Assembly (NCBI GenBank): GCA_016713305.1
Contig: JADJPK010000010.1
Span: 62,001-126,000, forward strand
Length of the DNA stretch: 64,000 nt
Source of the DNA: Betaproteobacteria bacterium
GTDB lineage: Bacteria > Pseudomonadota > Gammaproteobacteria > Burkholderiales > Ga0077523
Direction: 5' to 3'
Both the position numbers and the translations under genes were made by a program. Below the pieces are notes generated by a model. It did not search any database. It saw only the letters and a program-made list of their open reading frames with translations, and was not told where the DNA came from. Below are positions 42,901 through 53,144 of this stretch, in pieces (the stretch's first letter is position 1; every line of letters begins with the position of its first letter).

Positions 42901-45900
42901 GCCGCCCACCAGCTCCCGGTCGATCAGGGACTCCGCGCCCGAGATCGCATCCTGCTCGTAGTGCCCCACCATCACGGGCGAATGGCATTGGCGCAGATCC
43001 ATCGCGGCGCAGGACACCTCCAGGACGGGCCGGGCGGCCGGGCGCGCCTTGCGGGGCCGGCGGCTGCCGGCCAGCGCATCGAGGATCTCGCCGCTGCTGG
43101 GCAAAGGCACCGGTCCCGGCTCGTAGGCCAGCACCTCCCCCGCCGTGCGCGCTGCAGGCCGCGTGACCGTCAGCACGTCTGTTGCCCGAGGCTTGCCCTC
43201 CGCGAGCAGCTCGACGAGCGCGGGGAACGCTTCCTCGGTATCCGCGAGCGCGCCGTGCTCCGCCCTCAGGAAATAGACGTTGCGATTCTCCTCGAGTCCG
43301 CCGATCAGGCCCGAACGCCATGTGACCGTGCCGTCTCCCTCGGCGCACGACAGCATCTTCCAGCGATCACCCTCCAGACGCACACCGCAGGGCGTCTTCT
43401 CGGCCACGCCGCACACGTAGACGATGTTCTCGCGATGGCGGGCCGGCAGGCGGCCCTCGGCGAACTCGGGGGAAGCCGACCAGATCCGGCCGGCGTCGCC
43501 CAGGGCATCCCCGGTCGGCGCGCCGACGATCCCGTTGCCGAACCAGAAGTCGCGGTTCCGATCCCGGAACGAGGGCCAGAGCTGCGGATCGTAGTAGTCC
43601 GCGAACTGGCCGTTGCGGCCGGCGGCATCGTCGAAGCCGGGTCGCGGAAGGAGCTGCAGCGCGCCGCGGAATTCCTTGATGATGTCCAGCAGCTCCTGCA
43701 GATCGTGTTTCATGTCGACGAAGCGCGCGAGCTTGCGGACCGTCTCGTCCTTGCCGAGCAGAGTCGCCACCATGGAATGCGAACCCTGGTTGGGCGTACC
43801 CAGCATCACGAAGCGCGCGCCGGGCCGCGCATTGAGCGCCTCCCACAGATCGGGCCTCGCCGCGATCATGGTCCGCACGACGAGCCCGCCCATGCTGTGC
43901 GCGAGCAGACGGATGGGCACGGGCCGGTCCTTGCTGCCTTCCAGCAAGGCCTCGATGCGCTCGGCCCGCGCGTTCGCCGCCACGCTCACCGGCTTGCGCC
44001 AGTCGTATGGAAAGCGCTCGACCCGGTGCGTCTGCAGCAGGTGTTCGCACAGGTTGCCGTAGAACCGGTCGAACAGCTTGTCCGGCGCGACATCGTCCGC
44101 CTCCCCGTCCAACGGAGCTTGGCGAGACCGCCGGCAACGATATCGAGGGGATCGAACCAGATGCGGTCGTCGCCGGCCATGAGCCGCAGGTGCGAGCCCA
44201 TGATACCGGGCAGCATCACCACGATCGGCAGGTCGCCTTCGTCGCGTTCCCCGCCCCGTTGCAGGAGGAAGTCCCGATCGGCGGCAGCCTCCTGGGCGGC
44301 CGTACGCTCCGCCGGTGTGGCGGGCAGCGGCTCGAACCGTTCCGTGATGGTGAGGTCGTGCAGCGTGAGCCATTCGACCAGCGCCGCCCGGGAATCGGCG
44401 TTCTCGAAGTAGCGGAAGTGGTTGACCTTGGGCCCCTGCTCGAAGCGGCTGTGGGCCAGCGCCGGGCGGGCGAGGCCCGCGTACATGGAATCGGTGTCGA
44501 CAACCAGATCGTTGTCCACACGATCGAAGAAGAGGTAGTCGGTGAACAACACGCCCAGCTTCTTCAGCACGCCGCCGCCTTCGATGTCGCCGGCGATGAC
44601 GGCGAGTTGCATGCCTTCCCGCGGCTCCGAACGCGCGAGGAAGCGCGCGGTCGGCGAGTCCGGCAGCATCGCCTCGATGCCGGGAACCATCTCGGGGCGG
44701 GTCCGGTTCTTCGCGATCTCCAGGACGATGCGCTTGACGGCGGAGTACAGCGGGCTTGCCGCCAGTACCGGCACCAGACCGATCAGGGAGAGCAGGCCCG
44801 ACAGGAACACATCGAGGTTGGCGCTGGCCAGGCGTGTGCCGCGTGCGGGGCTCGCGACGCGCACGTAGCGGTCGACGCGCAGCCGCTTCTCCCGCAGCAC
44901 GATCGCGAGCTCCCCGAGCTTCGCCCGGTGTTCGGCGTAGCCGTGGCTGCAGGCCTCGCGCACTGCGCGCTGCCCCTCGTCCTCCCCCGGCCTCGGATCC
45001 GGATCGCCGAAGCACTCGCGCACGAGCGTGTCGTCAACCCGCTCCAGGCACAGGAAATCGCCCACCAGTCCGCCACGCGAATGAGTGACGACGCTGATCT
45101 GCGCGCCCTGAGGCAGCACGCGGGCCAGCGCGAGCGCGTTCTCGATGGGGCTCTCCGAGAACGTGCGGTGCTCGAAGGCGTAGATGCGATCGCCGAATCG
45201 TGCCTGCAGGTCCCGCCAGTCTTCCTGCGAGACGTTCTTGAGATCGCCGAAGCTCCCGCTGCTGTTCGATCCGGTACCGTGGATGAAGACGAGCATCGGC
45301 CCCTGTCTTCCCTCCTGCGCGAGCCGGTCGTCGCCCACGGAGATGAGATCGGTGGGTTCGCCCTGGGCCCCGACCCAGCGGTACAGGCCCGGTTCGCGCT
45401 GGAGACGGCTCTCGATGGCCCACATGAGGGCCTTGGTGCCAAGCCAGGTGACCCCGAGCCCGGCGACATCGCGAAGCTTCTCTTCCGCCTTGGTACCGAG
45501 CCATTCTGCGAGCTTGTGCCGGGCGGCGTCGAGGATCGGATCGGCCGCCGTGCCCACCTTGACGCGGAAGACGCGCTCGACGAGTTCGCCGACGGCGTCG
45601 CTCACCCAGCCGCGCGTCTGTTGCCCATGGCGCCGCAACGCGTCGAGGTCGGCGATCCCGCCCCCGACCGACGCGGGATCGATGCGTTCCAGGACTTCCT
45701 CGAGCGTCTGCGGCGAGGTGAAGATGCTGACGCCCTCGCCCAGCTCCAGCACGAGGACTTCGCCGCCCTGGGCGGCCATGGTCGACGGGGCGGCCGCCGC
45801 GACGTCGCGGGCGGCCCGCGTGAGATCGTAGGCTTCCACGACTTCGACGAACCCTTCCGGCAGGAACAGGTCGGCCGGATCGGAAGCGGCTCGCGAACCA

Positions 45901-45980
45901 CCGCCCAGCATCCGCGGGGCGGCAACCGCGGACAACGGCACACCGGGAATCCGGAACTCGACCGAATCGCGAGACGTCAT
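39928..45980 (-). CDS. Giant double alpha/beta-hydrolase + CHAT caspase-like protein (one frameshift)
   Basis: Restoring one base in the C run at 44103-44106 gives a single 2017-aa protein. Order: N-terminal region of unknown fold (1-225); first lipase-like hydrolase with LVFIHGTGSNSSGSFG (230-245) and nucleophile elbow THSRGG (Ser301), plausible His521; second PGAP1/LCAT-like hydrolase with VVMLPGIMGSHLRL (587-600) and LLAHSMGGLVVR (Ser696); a middle region without clear match (about 950-1370); a CHAT protease domain with HIASHG (His1441) and FLNCCH (Cys1485) ending in WGAYQIYGDPGY; an alpha-helical repeat-like region; and a Lys/Pro/Ala-rich basic tail. Start ATG 45980 has GGAGGGTGCC upstream. 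CHAT domains are caspase-like proteases; the combination suggests a sensor or effector with coupled lipase/protease activity. Function is not known. Confidence 0.8.
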
Positions 45981-46389
45981 GGCACCCTCCTCCGCTCGCG
46001 CGATCTCGTGACGCGCAATCGTTCATCGAATGCCTTCAGCATACCGCCGGGAGCCGCACCGCGGGCATATCCCATTCGTCCTATGGTCCTGCGATCCCCG
46101 GACCGGGCGGCGTCGGGGCCCCGGAGGACTGGCCGCGGCGGCCCGCCACGATGCGTTCCGGGCACGAACCGGTCCGCTTTCGCGCCGGGGAAACGGGCAG
46201 CGCACCGGCCGCCACAGGGGGTTCCCAGCGCCCCGACCGGATTTATACTTTCGCCACCCGCTGCGTCGCCGGGAAAATTGCCCGGCGCGATCATGAATAT
46301 CCTGAGCAGCGGATCGTGAATTTGCGCTTGGTTCCTTCCCCACCGCTTCGGCAGACTCCGCAGCATTCACCCTCCAGGCAAAGAAACCC
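45981..46389. other. Divergent intergenic region CHAT gene / DUF1800 gene
   Basis: This 409-bp stretch holds promoters for both directions. On the plus strand TTATACTTT (about 46240) is the best -10-like element for the DUF1800 gene, and GCCGGG-AAAATT-GCCCGGC (about 46268-46286) forms a small inverted repeat. No convincing gene was found here. Confidence 0.45.
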
Positions 46390-48210
46390 ATGAAAAGGAT
46401 TGCAGTCCTCGTCGCCTCGGCAGCGCTGTGCGCGACAGTTTCCACGGCGTTCGGCGGCTCCGGCTGGAGCGGCAGCCTTGCGCCGATCTCGGACAACGAC
46501 TGGAGCCGCGAACGTGCCAGGCATCTGCTGGAGCGTGCCGGATTCGGCGGCACTCCCGAGGAGATCGACGCGCTGGCGGCGATGAAGCCCCGGGACGCCG
46601 TACGTCGTCTCGTCTACTTCGAAGGCGCCCCGGCCGCCGACCTCCCTCCCTTCGACGAGTCGGGCGTGTTCGACGAGGGCCTGGATGCCTTCCCGCCCAG
46701 CCGCCCGGCGACGACGGATCTGGCGCGCAGCCAGGGGGAGGCGATCGGGGTCAAGGTGAAGCCGGCGGGCAACCGCAGGATGCAGCCGGTGGTGAACAAG
46801 TTCTTCTACTGGCTTCGCGCAAGCCGGCTGGAGACGCACCGGATCGGCTACTGGTGGGCAAACCGCATGCTGGCGTCGCCCCGTCCGCTGGAAGAGAAGA
46901 TGGCCCTGTTCTGGCACGGCCACTTCGCGACGACGGAAGAAAAGGTTCGCGACTACCGCAAGATGCTGCGGCAGCTGGAGATCTTCCAGCAGAACGGCCT
47001 GGGCGACTTCCGCAGCCTGCTCGTGAACGTGGCGCAGGATCCGGCCATGCTCGCGTTCCTCGATGCCGGCGTGAACGTCAAGGGCGCGCCGAACGAGAAC
47101 TTCGCCCGGGAGATCATGGAACTGTTCTCCATGGGCGTGGGCAACTACTCGGAGCACGACATCCGCGAGGCTGCGCGGGCCTTCACCGGCTGGAACTTCC
47201 AGGGAACCACGTTCCGGGTGAACGACGACAAGCACGACGACGGCGTCAAGGCGGTCCTGGGCCGGGAAGGCCGCTTCGACGGCGTGGCGGTCATCGACAT
47301 CATTCTCGAGCAGCCGGTCACGGCGGAATTCCTCGCGGCCAAGCTCTATCGGTTCTTCGTGAGGGAAGACCTCGATCCGGCGTTGCGCAGACAGCTGGGC
47401 AACGTGCTGCGCGAGAACGGTTACCGGATCGCCCCGTTCATGGAGACGCTGCTCCTGTCCCAGGATTTCTACGCCCCCGAATCGGTCGCGACCCACATCA
47501 AGAGCCCGGTGGAACTGGCGCTGTCGACCTACAAGAAGCTGGGTCTGAAGGAAGTCCCGGGCGTACCCGACTTCAACGATGTCACCGGCGCCCTGGGCCA
47601 GAAGCTGCTCTATCCGCCTACCGTGGCAGGCTGGGCGCAGGGCCGCAGCTGGATCACGCCGGGCCTGCTGCTCGAGCGGGGCAACTTTGCGCTGGACGTG
47701 TTGCTGCCGGACATCTCCTTCATTCCGGAGGACCGTTACCCGGTGTCCTACACCGGGGCCGAGATCCGGGCGGTGCATGACCGGATCCGCGCCGGCGCCG
47801 ACATCACGACCGCGACCAAACCTCTCGACAAGGATTCCAGTCCCGACATGATGGCGATGTCCAGTGCGAACGCGGACCGGGACGAGGACTTCAACACGCG
47901 CTTCGCGAGCTACCGCGGCTGGCAGATGGCCATCGAACGGGTGAAGCCGATCGCCCGCACGACGGCGAGAATCGATCTCACGTCGATGCTGCTCGGCGCG
48001 GGTTGCGCGAATTCGGCAGATGCCGTCGCGTATCTGGAGCGCCGGTTCCTCAGCGTGCCCCTCGACGATTCGGTGCGCCGCTCGATGAGCGACTTCCTGG
48101 TCAAGGAACTGGGCACGGACGATCTCCGCGCGGCGCAGAGCTACGCGGAAGACAGCCTCCGCCTGCTCCTGCACCTCATCCTGAGCCGTCCGGAGTATCA
48201 GCTCGGTTGA
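46390..48210 (+). CDS. DUF1800 family exported protein
   Basis: A 606-aa protein with a signal peptide (AVLVASAALCATVSTAFGG). DUF1800 features include ARHLLERAGFGGTPEEIDALA, LFWHGHFATTEEKVRDYRKMLRQ, NENFAREIMELFSMGVGNYSEHDI and KLYRFFVREDLDP. Biochemical function is unknown, but the family almost always travels with DUF1501 proteins, as it does here (109 bp downstream). The pair acts outside the cytoplasm. The ATG at 46390 gives the signal peptide. Confidence 0.9.
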   Translation: MKRIAVLVASAALCATVSTAFGGSGWSGSLAPISDNDWSRERARHLLERAGFGGTPEEIDALAAMKPRDAVRRLVYFEGAPAADLPPFDESGVFDEGLDAFPPSRPATTDLARSQGEAIGVKVKPAGNRRMQPVVNKFFYWLRASRLETHRIGYWWANRMLASPRPLEEKMALFWHGHFATTEEKVRDYRKMLRQLEIFQQNGLGDFRSLLVNVAQDPAMLAFLDAGVNVKGAPNENFAREIMELFSMGVGNYSEHDIREAARAFTGWNFQGTTFRVNDDKHDDGVKAVLGREGRFDGVAVIDIILEQPVTAEFLAAKLYRFFVREDLDPALRRQLGNVLRENGYRIAPFMETLLLSQDFYAPESVATHIKSPVELALSTYKKLGLKEVPGVPDFNDVTGALGQKLLYPPTVAGWAQGRSWITPGLLLERGNFALDVLLPDISFIPEDRYPVSYTGAEIRAVHDRIRAGADITTATKPLDKDSSPDMMAMSSANADRDEDFNTRFASYRGWQMAIERVKPIARTTARIDLTSMLLGAGCANSADAVAYLERRFLSVPLDDSVRRSMSDFLVKELGTDDLRAAQSYAEDSLRLLLHLILSRPEYQLG

Positions 48211-48318
48211 GGCCGGACGCAGACACCGGATTCCAGGAAACCTCGGAACAACGGGCATCAGCCCTTCGAACAATGACGCGAGGCGCGCCTTCCGCCGCCC
48301 GCGCATGGAGTGACGAAA

Positions 48319-49545
48319 ATGAATGATCGATCGACAGGCAGACGCCGGCTCCTGAAGGGAGCCCTCGCCGGCGTGGGTGCTCAGGCCTTCTCTCCCATCA
48401 TCGTGCCGGGCATGTTCTCCAACATCGCACATGCCGCCGCGGAATCGTCGGCCAGCGACCGCATTCTCGTCGTGCTGGAGCTCTCGGGCGGCAATGACGG
48501 CCTCAATACGGTCGTTCCCTACGCCGACGACGCCTACTACCGGCATCGTCCCAATATCGGACTTCCCGCCAGCAAGCTGCGGAAGATCGACGACCACTTC
48601 GGATTCAACCCCGGCATGGCGGGATTCGAGCGGTTATGGAAAGACGGCCAGCTGGCAATCCTCCACGGCTGCGGCTACGACAATCCGTCGTTCTCCCATT
48701 TCACCTCGATGGCGTACTGGCATACGGCGGCGCCGAACAGCGGGGACGACTATGGCTGGTTCGGCCGCGTGGCAGATACGCTCTCGCCACAAGCCCAGCC
48801 CAATTTCCTGATCAACGTCGATACCACGCAGTCGCTTGCCGTGAAGAGCCGCGTGCACACGCCCGTGGTCTTCGACGACCCGAACAAGTTCCTGCGCAGC
48901 GCCTTTGCGCAGGAGCGCGGCGTTCTGGATGCCGGGGACGCGAACGCCGACACCAATGCCTCGAGGAAGTACCTCGACGACGTCGCGCGGAGCGCCAAGG
49001 AAGCCTCGCAACTGGTACGCGATGCCTGGGGCCGTTACCGCTCGCCGGTGGATTACGGCATCAACCCGCTTGGACTGAACAAGGTGGCCGCCTGCATTTC
49101 GGCAGGTTTTCCCACGCGTCTGTACTACGTGGCGTACCGCAACAATGCCTTCGACACCCACGTCCAGCAGAACGACCTGCACCAGCGCCTGCTGACGTAC
49201 ACCGCCGACGCGGTGCTGGGATTCATGCGGGATCTGGAACGCATCGGCGTGGCGGACCGGGTGGCCTTGATGGCGTTCTCCGAGTTCGGCCGCCGCGTGC
49301 CGGAAAACACGAGCCTGGGTACCGATCACGGTGCCGCCAACGTGATGTTCTTCGCCGGCAAGCACGTCGCGGGCGGACACTACGGCGTGAAACCGAACCT
49401 GACTCAGCTGGATGCCGGCGACAATCTGGCTTACACCACCGACTTCCGCCGGGGCTACTCGACCGCCATCGATGGCTGGCTGCAGCTTCGCAGCGCCGAC
49501 AAGGTGCTGAAAGGCCGCTACGAGCCTTTCCCCGTCTTCGGCTGA
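48319..49545 (+). CDS. DUF1501 family protein, Tat-exported
   Basis: A 408-aa protein with a twin-arginine type signal (STGRRRLLKGALAGVGAQAF). The DUF1501 domain, which has a sulfatase/phosphatase-like fold, starts at ILVVLELSGGNDGLNTVVPY and includes AFSEFGRRVPENTSLGTDHGAANVMF near the C-terminus, where metal ligands are expected. Partner of the DUF1800 gene upstream. The ATG at 48319 follows GGAG; the GTG at 48310 is less likely. It is convergent with the AraC-type regulator, overlapping its 3' end by 28 bp. Confidence 0.9.
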   Translation: MNDRSTGRRRLLKGALAGVGAQAFSPIIVPGMFSNIAHAAAESSASDRILVVLELSGGNDGLNTVVPYADDAYYRHRPNIGLPASKLRKIDDHFGFNPGMAGFERLWKDGQLAILHGCGYDNPSFSHFTSMAYWHTAAPNSGDDYGWFGRVADTLSPQAQPNFLINVDTTQSLAVKSRVHTPVVFDDPNKFLRSAFAQERGVLDAGDANADTNASRKYLDDVARSAKEASQLVRDAWGRYRSPVDYGINPLGLNKVAACISAGFPTRLYYVAYRNNAFDTHVQQNDLHQRLLTYTADAVLGFMRDLERIGVADRVALMAFSEFGRRVPENTSLGTDHGAANVMFFAGKHVAGGHYGVKPNLTQLDAGDNLAYTTDFRRGYSTAIDGWLQLRSADKVLKGRYEPFPVFG

Positions 49546-50600
49546 CCCCCGAGGTCCGGATTCGCGGGGCGCGCGGTCACCGGCGCCCTGCGAAGAGTAT
49601 CCGAGGGCCTCTCGCCGAACATCCGGCGATAGTCCAGGGAAAACTGTCCCAGGTGCCAGAAGCCCCACCGCGCGGCGATGTCTCCGATACGGGCCGTCCC
49701 GCCCGCCGTCTTGAGTTCGCGCCTCACGCCGTTCAAGCGCACGGCTCTCAGGTACTGGACCGGACTCACGCCAAGGACTTCCTGGAAGCAGTATTGGAGC
49801 GTCCGTCTGCTCGACCCCAGTTCGGCACAGAGATCCGCGACGGTCATGGGAGCCGCGCAGTGGCCGGCAATGAATTCCCTGGCGCGTCCGACGAGAGCAC
49901 TGCGGGCGGGTGACGACGCGGGAACCGTATCGCGGAGGCGAGCGCCTTCCACCGCCGCTTCGACGCCGTCCAGCAGGGAGGTGACGAACGTTCGTCTCGC
50001 TTCCTGATGGTCGAACGGGCTCGCATCCCGGTCCAGCATCTCGAAGAAGTGCCGCACGTAGGTATTGAGGGCCGCAAGCGCTTCGGTTTCGCGCAACAGG
50101 TCCGCGCCGGACCGGTCCCAGCGATCCGCGGCGGCATCGTCCCCCGTGCGGTCCCCGCGTCTCCGGATCGCATCCAGCGGCACCGCGATTCCTACCACGT
50201 CCAGACGCGCCGGCGTGCGCAGCGAAAACTCACCGGGGGTGCCGAATGCGAACGCGCTGCCGGCCTCCAGCGGATGCCCGCAGAAGCTGCCGTCGCCCTC
50301 TGCGCCCTGGACCAGTCCCACGATGCAGGCATCCGGCCACGATCGTCCCGTCTGCAGCACGACCTGCCGGGTCCGCTCCCGGAAGACCTGGACCTCATCG
50401 AGCCAGACGTCGGTGAGCCAGCCTTCGAAGGGACCCGAGGACAGCTGTTCGTATCGCTGGTCCCAGTGCCGCAACGCTTCCGCGTGCTCGTCGGCGTCGC
50501 GCCGGTGACCGCGATGCAGATGGAATCGCTCCCCGCTGGTGCGCGGAGCCTCGTCGGCGCCCCATTGCCGGGCATCATCGCCTGATTTTGCACATCCCAT
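49518..50600 (-). CDS. AraC-family regulator, EutR-like
   Basis: A 360-aa regulator. The N-terminal sensor part (RHWDQRYEQLSSGPFEGWLTDVWLDEVQVFRERTRQVVLQTG) resembles EutR-type proteins that respond to amines, and the C-terminal 110 residues have two HTH motifs (MTVADLCAELGSSRRTLQYCF and IGDIAARWGFWHLGQFSLDYRRMFGERPS). It is divergent from the aromatic amine dehydrogenase operon, 173 bp away, and most likely activates it in response to an amine. The ATG at 50600 is the first in frame without running into the operon promoter region. Confidence 0.82.
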   Translation of the reverse strand: MGCAKSGDDARQWGADEAPRTSGERFHLHRGHRRDADEHAEALRHWDQRYEQLSSGPFEGWLTDVWLDEVQVFRERTRQVVLQTGRSWPDACIVGLVQGAEGDGSFCGHPLEAGSAFAFGTPGEFSLRTPARLDVVGIAVPLDAIRRRGDRTGDDAAADRWDRSGADLLRETEALAALNTYVRHFFEMLDRDASPFDHQEARRTFVTSLLDGVEAAVEGARLRDTVPASSPARSALVGRAREFIAGHCAAPMTVADLCAELGSSRRTLQYCFQEVLGVSPVQYLRAVRLNGVRRELKTAGGTARIGDIAARWGFWHLGQFSLDYRRMFGERPSDTLRRAPVTARPANPDLGGQPKTGKGS

Positions 50601-50773
50601 CGTCGATCCCGCCCAGGTGCCAGGTTCCGATCGCTGTTGTCGAGCGCCTGTCGTTGCATTTTGTGGTCCCGCCGATCCTTCGATGCCGAATTTTGATAGG
50701 AATGACGCGATGGTCGCGCTATCGTTGCTTCCATCGGAACCGGCACGGTCGGCCGTCAGAGGGAGATCGAACG

Positions 50774-51943
50774 ATGAAACAGTACTTGCGTGAGTGGGGT
50801 GTGCGTTCGTTGCGATGGTCGGCTCTCTCGCTCGCCGCGGCCGCGCTATTGCACCCGGTATCATCCATCGCGCAACTGCCCGCGGAGACGCTCTCCACGG
50901 AACCGGTGGTCAAGGCCTCCCAGCGCGTCTACATCCCCGACATCGCGATCAATCACATCGCCGACGGCAAGCTGCACATCGTCGATGGGGAGACGGGAGC
51001 CTACCAGGGCGTCATCGGTACCGGGTTCACCGGCCAGACCAAGCTGAGTCTGGACGGCAAGGAAATCTACATCGCGACCGGTTACTACTCGCGCGGGCAG
51101 CGCGGGGAGCGGACGGACATCGTCGAAGTGTGGGACGCCGACAGCCTGCGCTTCAAGTACGAGATCCCCATCAGCGACAAGCGCGCCATGGCGCTCAACT
51201 ACAAGTGGCTGCTGAGCCTGTCGTCCGACAGCCGCTGGCTGTTCGTGCAGAACGCGACGCCGGCCACCTCGGTCACCGTCGTGGACCTTCAGGCGAAGAA
51301 GGCGGTATCGGAGATCTCCCTGCCTGGGTGCTGGGCGGTATTTCCGGTCAGATCCCAGCCGAACCGTTTCGGTACCCTCTGCGGGGACGGAACGGTGCAG
51401 ATGGTGACCGTGGCAGACGACGGAAGTGCGGCCGACCGGACGATCTCCGACACGATCTTCGATCCCGATGCGGATGCGCTGTTCATCCAGGGCGAAGCGA
51501 CCGGCGACACCTACCATTTCGTCTCTTTCACCGGCAACGTCGTGAGCGTCGACATGAGCGGCGCGAAGGCCAAGGCAGCCAGCAAGTGGTCCCTGGTGTC
51601 CGCAGCCGAAAGGAAGAAAGGGTGGCGCCCGGGTGGCTACCAGGTGCTGGCGCTCCACGAGGGGTCGGGACGCATGTACGTCGCGATGCATGAAGGCGGC
51701 GCCGAAGGCAGCCACAAGTCTCCTGCCAAGGAGATCTGGGGCTTCGACCTTGCCAGCCGCAAGCGGGTGCTGAAGATGCCAGGACACATGGCCACGGCGA
51801 TCGGGACCTCCTCGGACGGTAAGCGCCTCTATGCGATCGACGCGGAAAAGGCCTCACTCGTCATCGTCGAGATCGGCCGCAAGCCCAAGGTCAGGGGTGT
51901 GTTCCAGGTGGGCGAGTTCCCGAGCCAGATCGAGGTCAACTGA
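50774..51943 (+). CDS. aauB: Aralkylamine dehydrogenase heavy chain
   Basis: A 389-aa periplasmic beta-propeller subunit with signal peptide (LRWSALSLAAAALLHPVSSIA). Segments such as RSDVVEVWDAD-like ERTDIVEVWDADSLRFKYEI, FVQNATPATSVTVVDL, GCWAVFPV and KGWRPGGYQVLALHEGSGRMYVAMHEGG match the aromatic amine dehydrogenase heavy chain. It pairs with the TTQ-containing light chain at 53145 to oxidise primary aromatic amines (tyramine, phenethylamine) to aldehydes. Assigned to Aau rather than Mau from the light-chain sequence. Confidence 0.88.
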   Translation: MKQYLREWGVRSLRWSALSLAAAALLHPVSSIAQLPAETLSTEPVVKASQRVYIPDIAINHIADGKLHIVDGETGAYQGVIGTGFTGQTKLSLDGKEIYIATGYYSRGQRGERTDIVEVWDADSLRFKYEIPISDKRAMALNYKWLLSLSSDSRWLFVQNATPATSVTVVDLQAKKAVSEISLPGCWAVFPVRSQPNRFGTLCGDGTVQMVTVADDGSAADRTISDTIFDPDADALFIQGEATGDTYHFVSFTGNVVSVDMSGAKAKAASKWSLVSAAERKKGWRPGGYQVLALHEGSGRMYVAMHEGGAEGSHKSPAKEIWGFDLASRKRVLKMPGHMATAIGTSSDGKRLYAIDAEKASLVIVEIGRKPKVRGVFQVGEFPSQIEVN

Positions 51944-51948
51944 CGCCC

Positions 51949-52515
51949 ATGGACCTCCTGCTGTCGGACCCGGCGGCAACCGGCATCATCGTCGGCGCAC
52001 TGGCCCTGATCCTCTTCAGCGCGGCCTGGCACAAGTTCGCCGAACCGAACATGTTCCTGTCGTCGCTCGCAGCGTATCGGCTCCTGCCCGCAGGGGCGCT
52101 GGACATCCTGTCGCGAGGCATTCCCGCCGTTGAAGTGCTCCTGGGCGTCGGGATGCTCGTTCCGGCGAGCCGAACGCCTGCTCTGGCAGGTTGCGCGGCA
52201 CTGATGGCCGTCTACGCATCGGCAATGGCCATCAATCTGGTTCGTGGGCGCAGCTACATCGATTGCGGTTGTGGCGGTTCCGCGCACCCGCTTTCGTGGG
52301 GACTGGTATGCCGCAACCTGGTGCTGGTCGCACTGGCGGTCGCGGCGACGGGGCCCAAGGCCGAGCGCTCGTTCTCGTGGCTCGACGCGATCATGCTCGT
52401 GGCAGGCGTTCTCGCGTTCTACGCTTCCTATCTCATGGCCGATGAACTGCTCCGTCAGGCGAGCCGTATGGCGCGCGCCGAGCGGTCGGACGATGCAAGG
52501 AGTTCTCTCTCATGA
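51949..52515 (+). CDS. mauE: MauE-type membrane protein for TTQ dehydrogenase maturation
   Basis: A 188-aa integral membrane protein with about five TM helices (IIVGALALILFSAAWHKFAE and others) and the cysteine motif YIDCGCGG, as in MauE/VKOR-like proteins needed to form disulfides in the light chain. It starts 5 bp after aauB and overlaps mauD by 4 bp (ATGA). Confidence 0.88.
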   Translation: MDLLLSDPAATGIIVGALALILFSAAWHKFAEPNMFLSSLAAYRLLPAGALDILSRGIPAVEVLLGVGMLVPASRTPALAGCAALMAVYASAMAINLVRGRSYIDCGCGGSAHPLSWGLVCRNLVLVALAVAATGPKAERSFSWLDAIMLVAGVLAFYASYLMADELLRQASRMARAERSDDARSSLS

Positions 52516-53123
52516 CCAGTATGGCTGTCTCCAACGCGCTTCTCTGGGTGCTCATGCTGGGGGTCATCGTGGCTCTGTGGGCGCTCGCCCGCCAGGTGGG
52601 CATTCTCTACGAACGTGTGGCCCCCATGGGAGCGCTCATCACGGATGCAGGCCCCAAACTGGGAGATGCGTCTCCGGCCTTCGATCTCCCTTCCCTTGCA
52701 GGCCAGGCGATCGGCATCGGAGGCGAACGGCCCAGAAGCCAGCTCATCTTCTTTCTCTCCCCGACCTGCCCCGTCTGCAAGAAGCTCCTGCCGATCCTGC
52801 GCTCCGCCTCGCAGGCCGAAAAGAGCTGGCTGGACGTCATTCTCGCCAGCGACGGCGATTCGACACAGCATCTGGCCTTCTATCGCGATCAGAAGCTCCA
52901 GAGCTTTCCTTACGTACTGTCGGCAGACCTGGGGATGACCTACCGGGTCAGCCGGCTACCGTACGCCGTGCTGCTGGACGAGCATGGGGTCATCCGGGCC
53001 AAGGGACTCATCAACAATCGGGAACAGCTCGAGAGCCTGTTCAACGCCAAGGAAATCGGGGTCGCTTCGGTGCAGGACTACCTGCAGCGCGGCGCTCATG
53101 CTCACTCGGGCGAAAGCGCCTGA
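52512..53123 (+). CDS. mauD: MauD-type thiol-disulfide protein
   Basis: A 203-aa protein with an N-terminal membrane anchor (NALLWVLMLGVIVALWALARQ) and a thioredoxin-like domain with CPVC (Cys86, Cys89) in FLSPTCPVCKKLLP. MauD assists formation of the six or so disulfide bonds of the light chain in the periplasm. It is cotranscribed with mauE. Confidence 0.9.
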   Translation: MTSMAVSNALLWVLMLGVIVALWALARQVGILYERVAPMGALITDAGPKLGDASPAFDLPSLAGQAIGIGGERPRSQLIFFLSPTCPVCKKLLPILRSASQAEKSWLDVILASDGDSTQHLAFYRDQKLQSFPYVLSADLGMTYRVSRLPYAVLLDEHGVIRAKGLINNREQLESLFNAKEIGVASVQDYLQRGAHAHSGESA

Positions 53124-53144
53124 CACTTCGAAGGGAGACTCCAG

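Noticed and set aside
41524..44412. 962-aa plus-strand ORF opposite the CHAT protein
   Set aside because: It mirrors conserved catalytic text on the other strand; composition-driven open frame.
46291..48597. 768-aa minus-strand ORF opposite DUF1800
   Set aside because: The DUF1800 text on the plus strand has signal peptide and family motifs, so the opposite ORF is a shadow.
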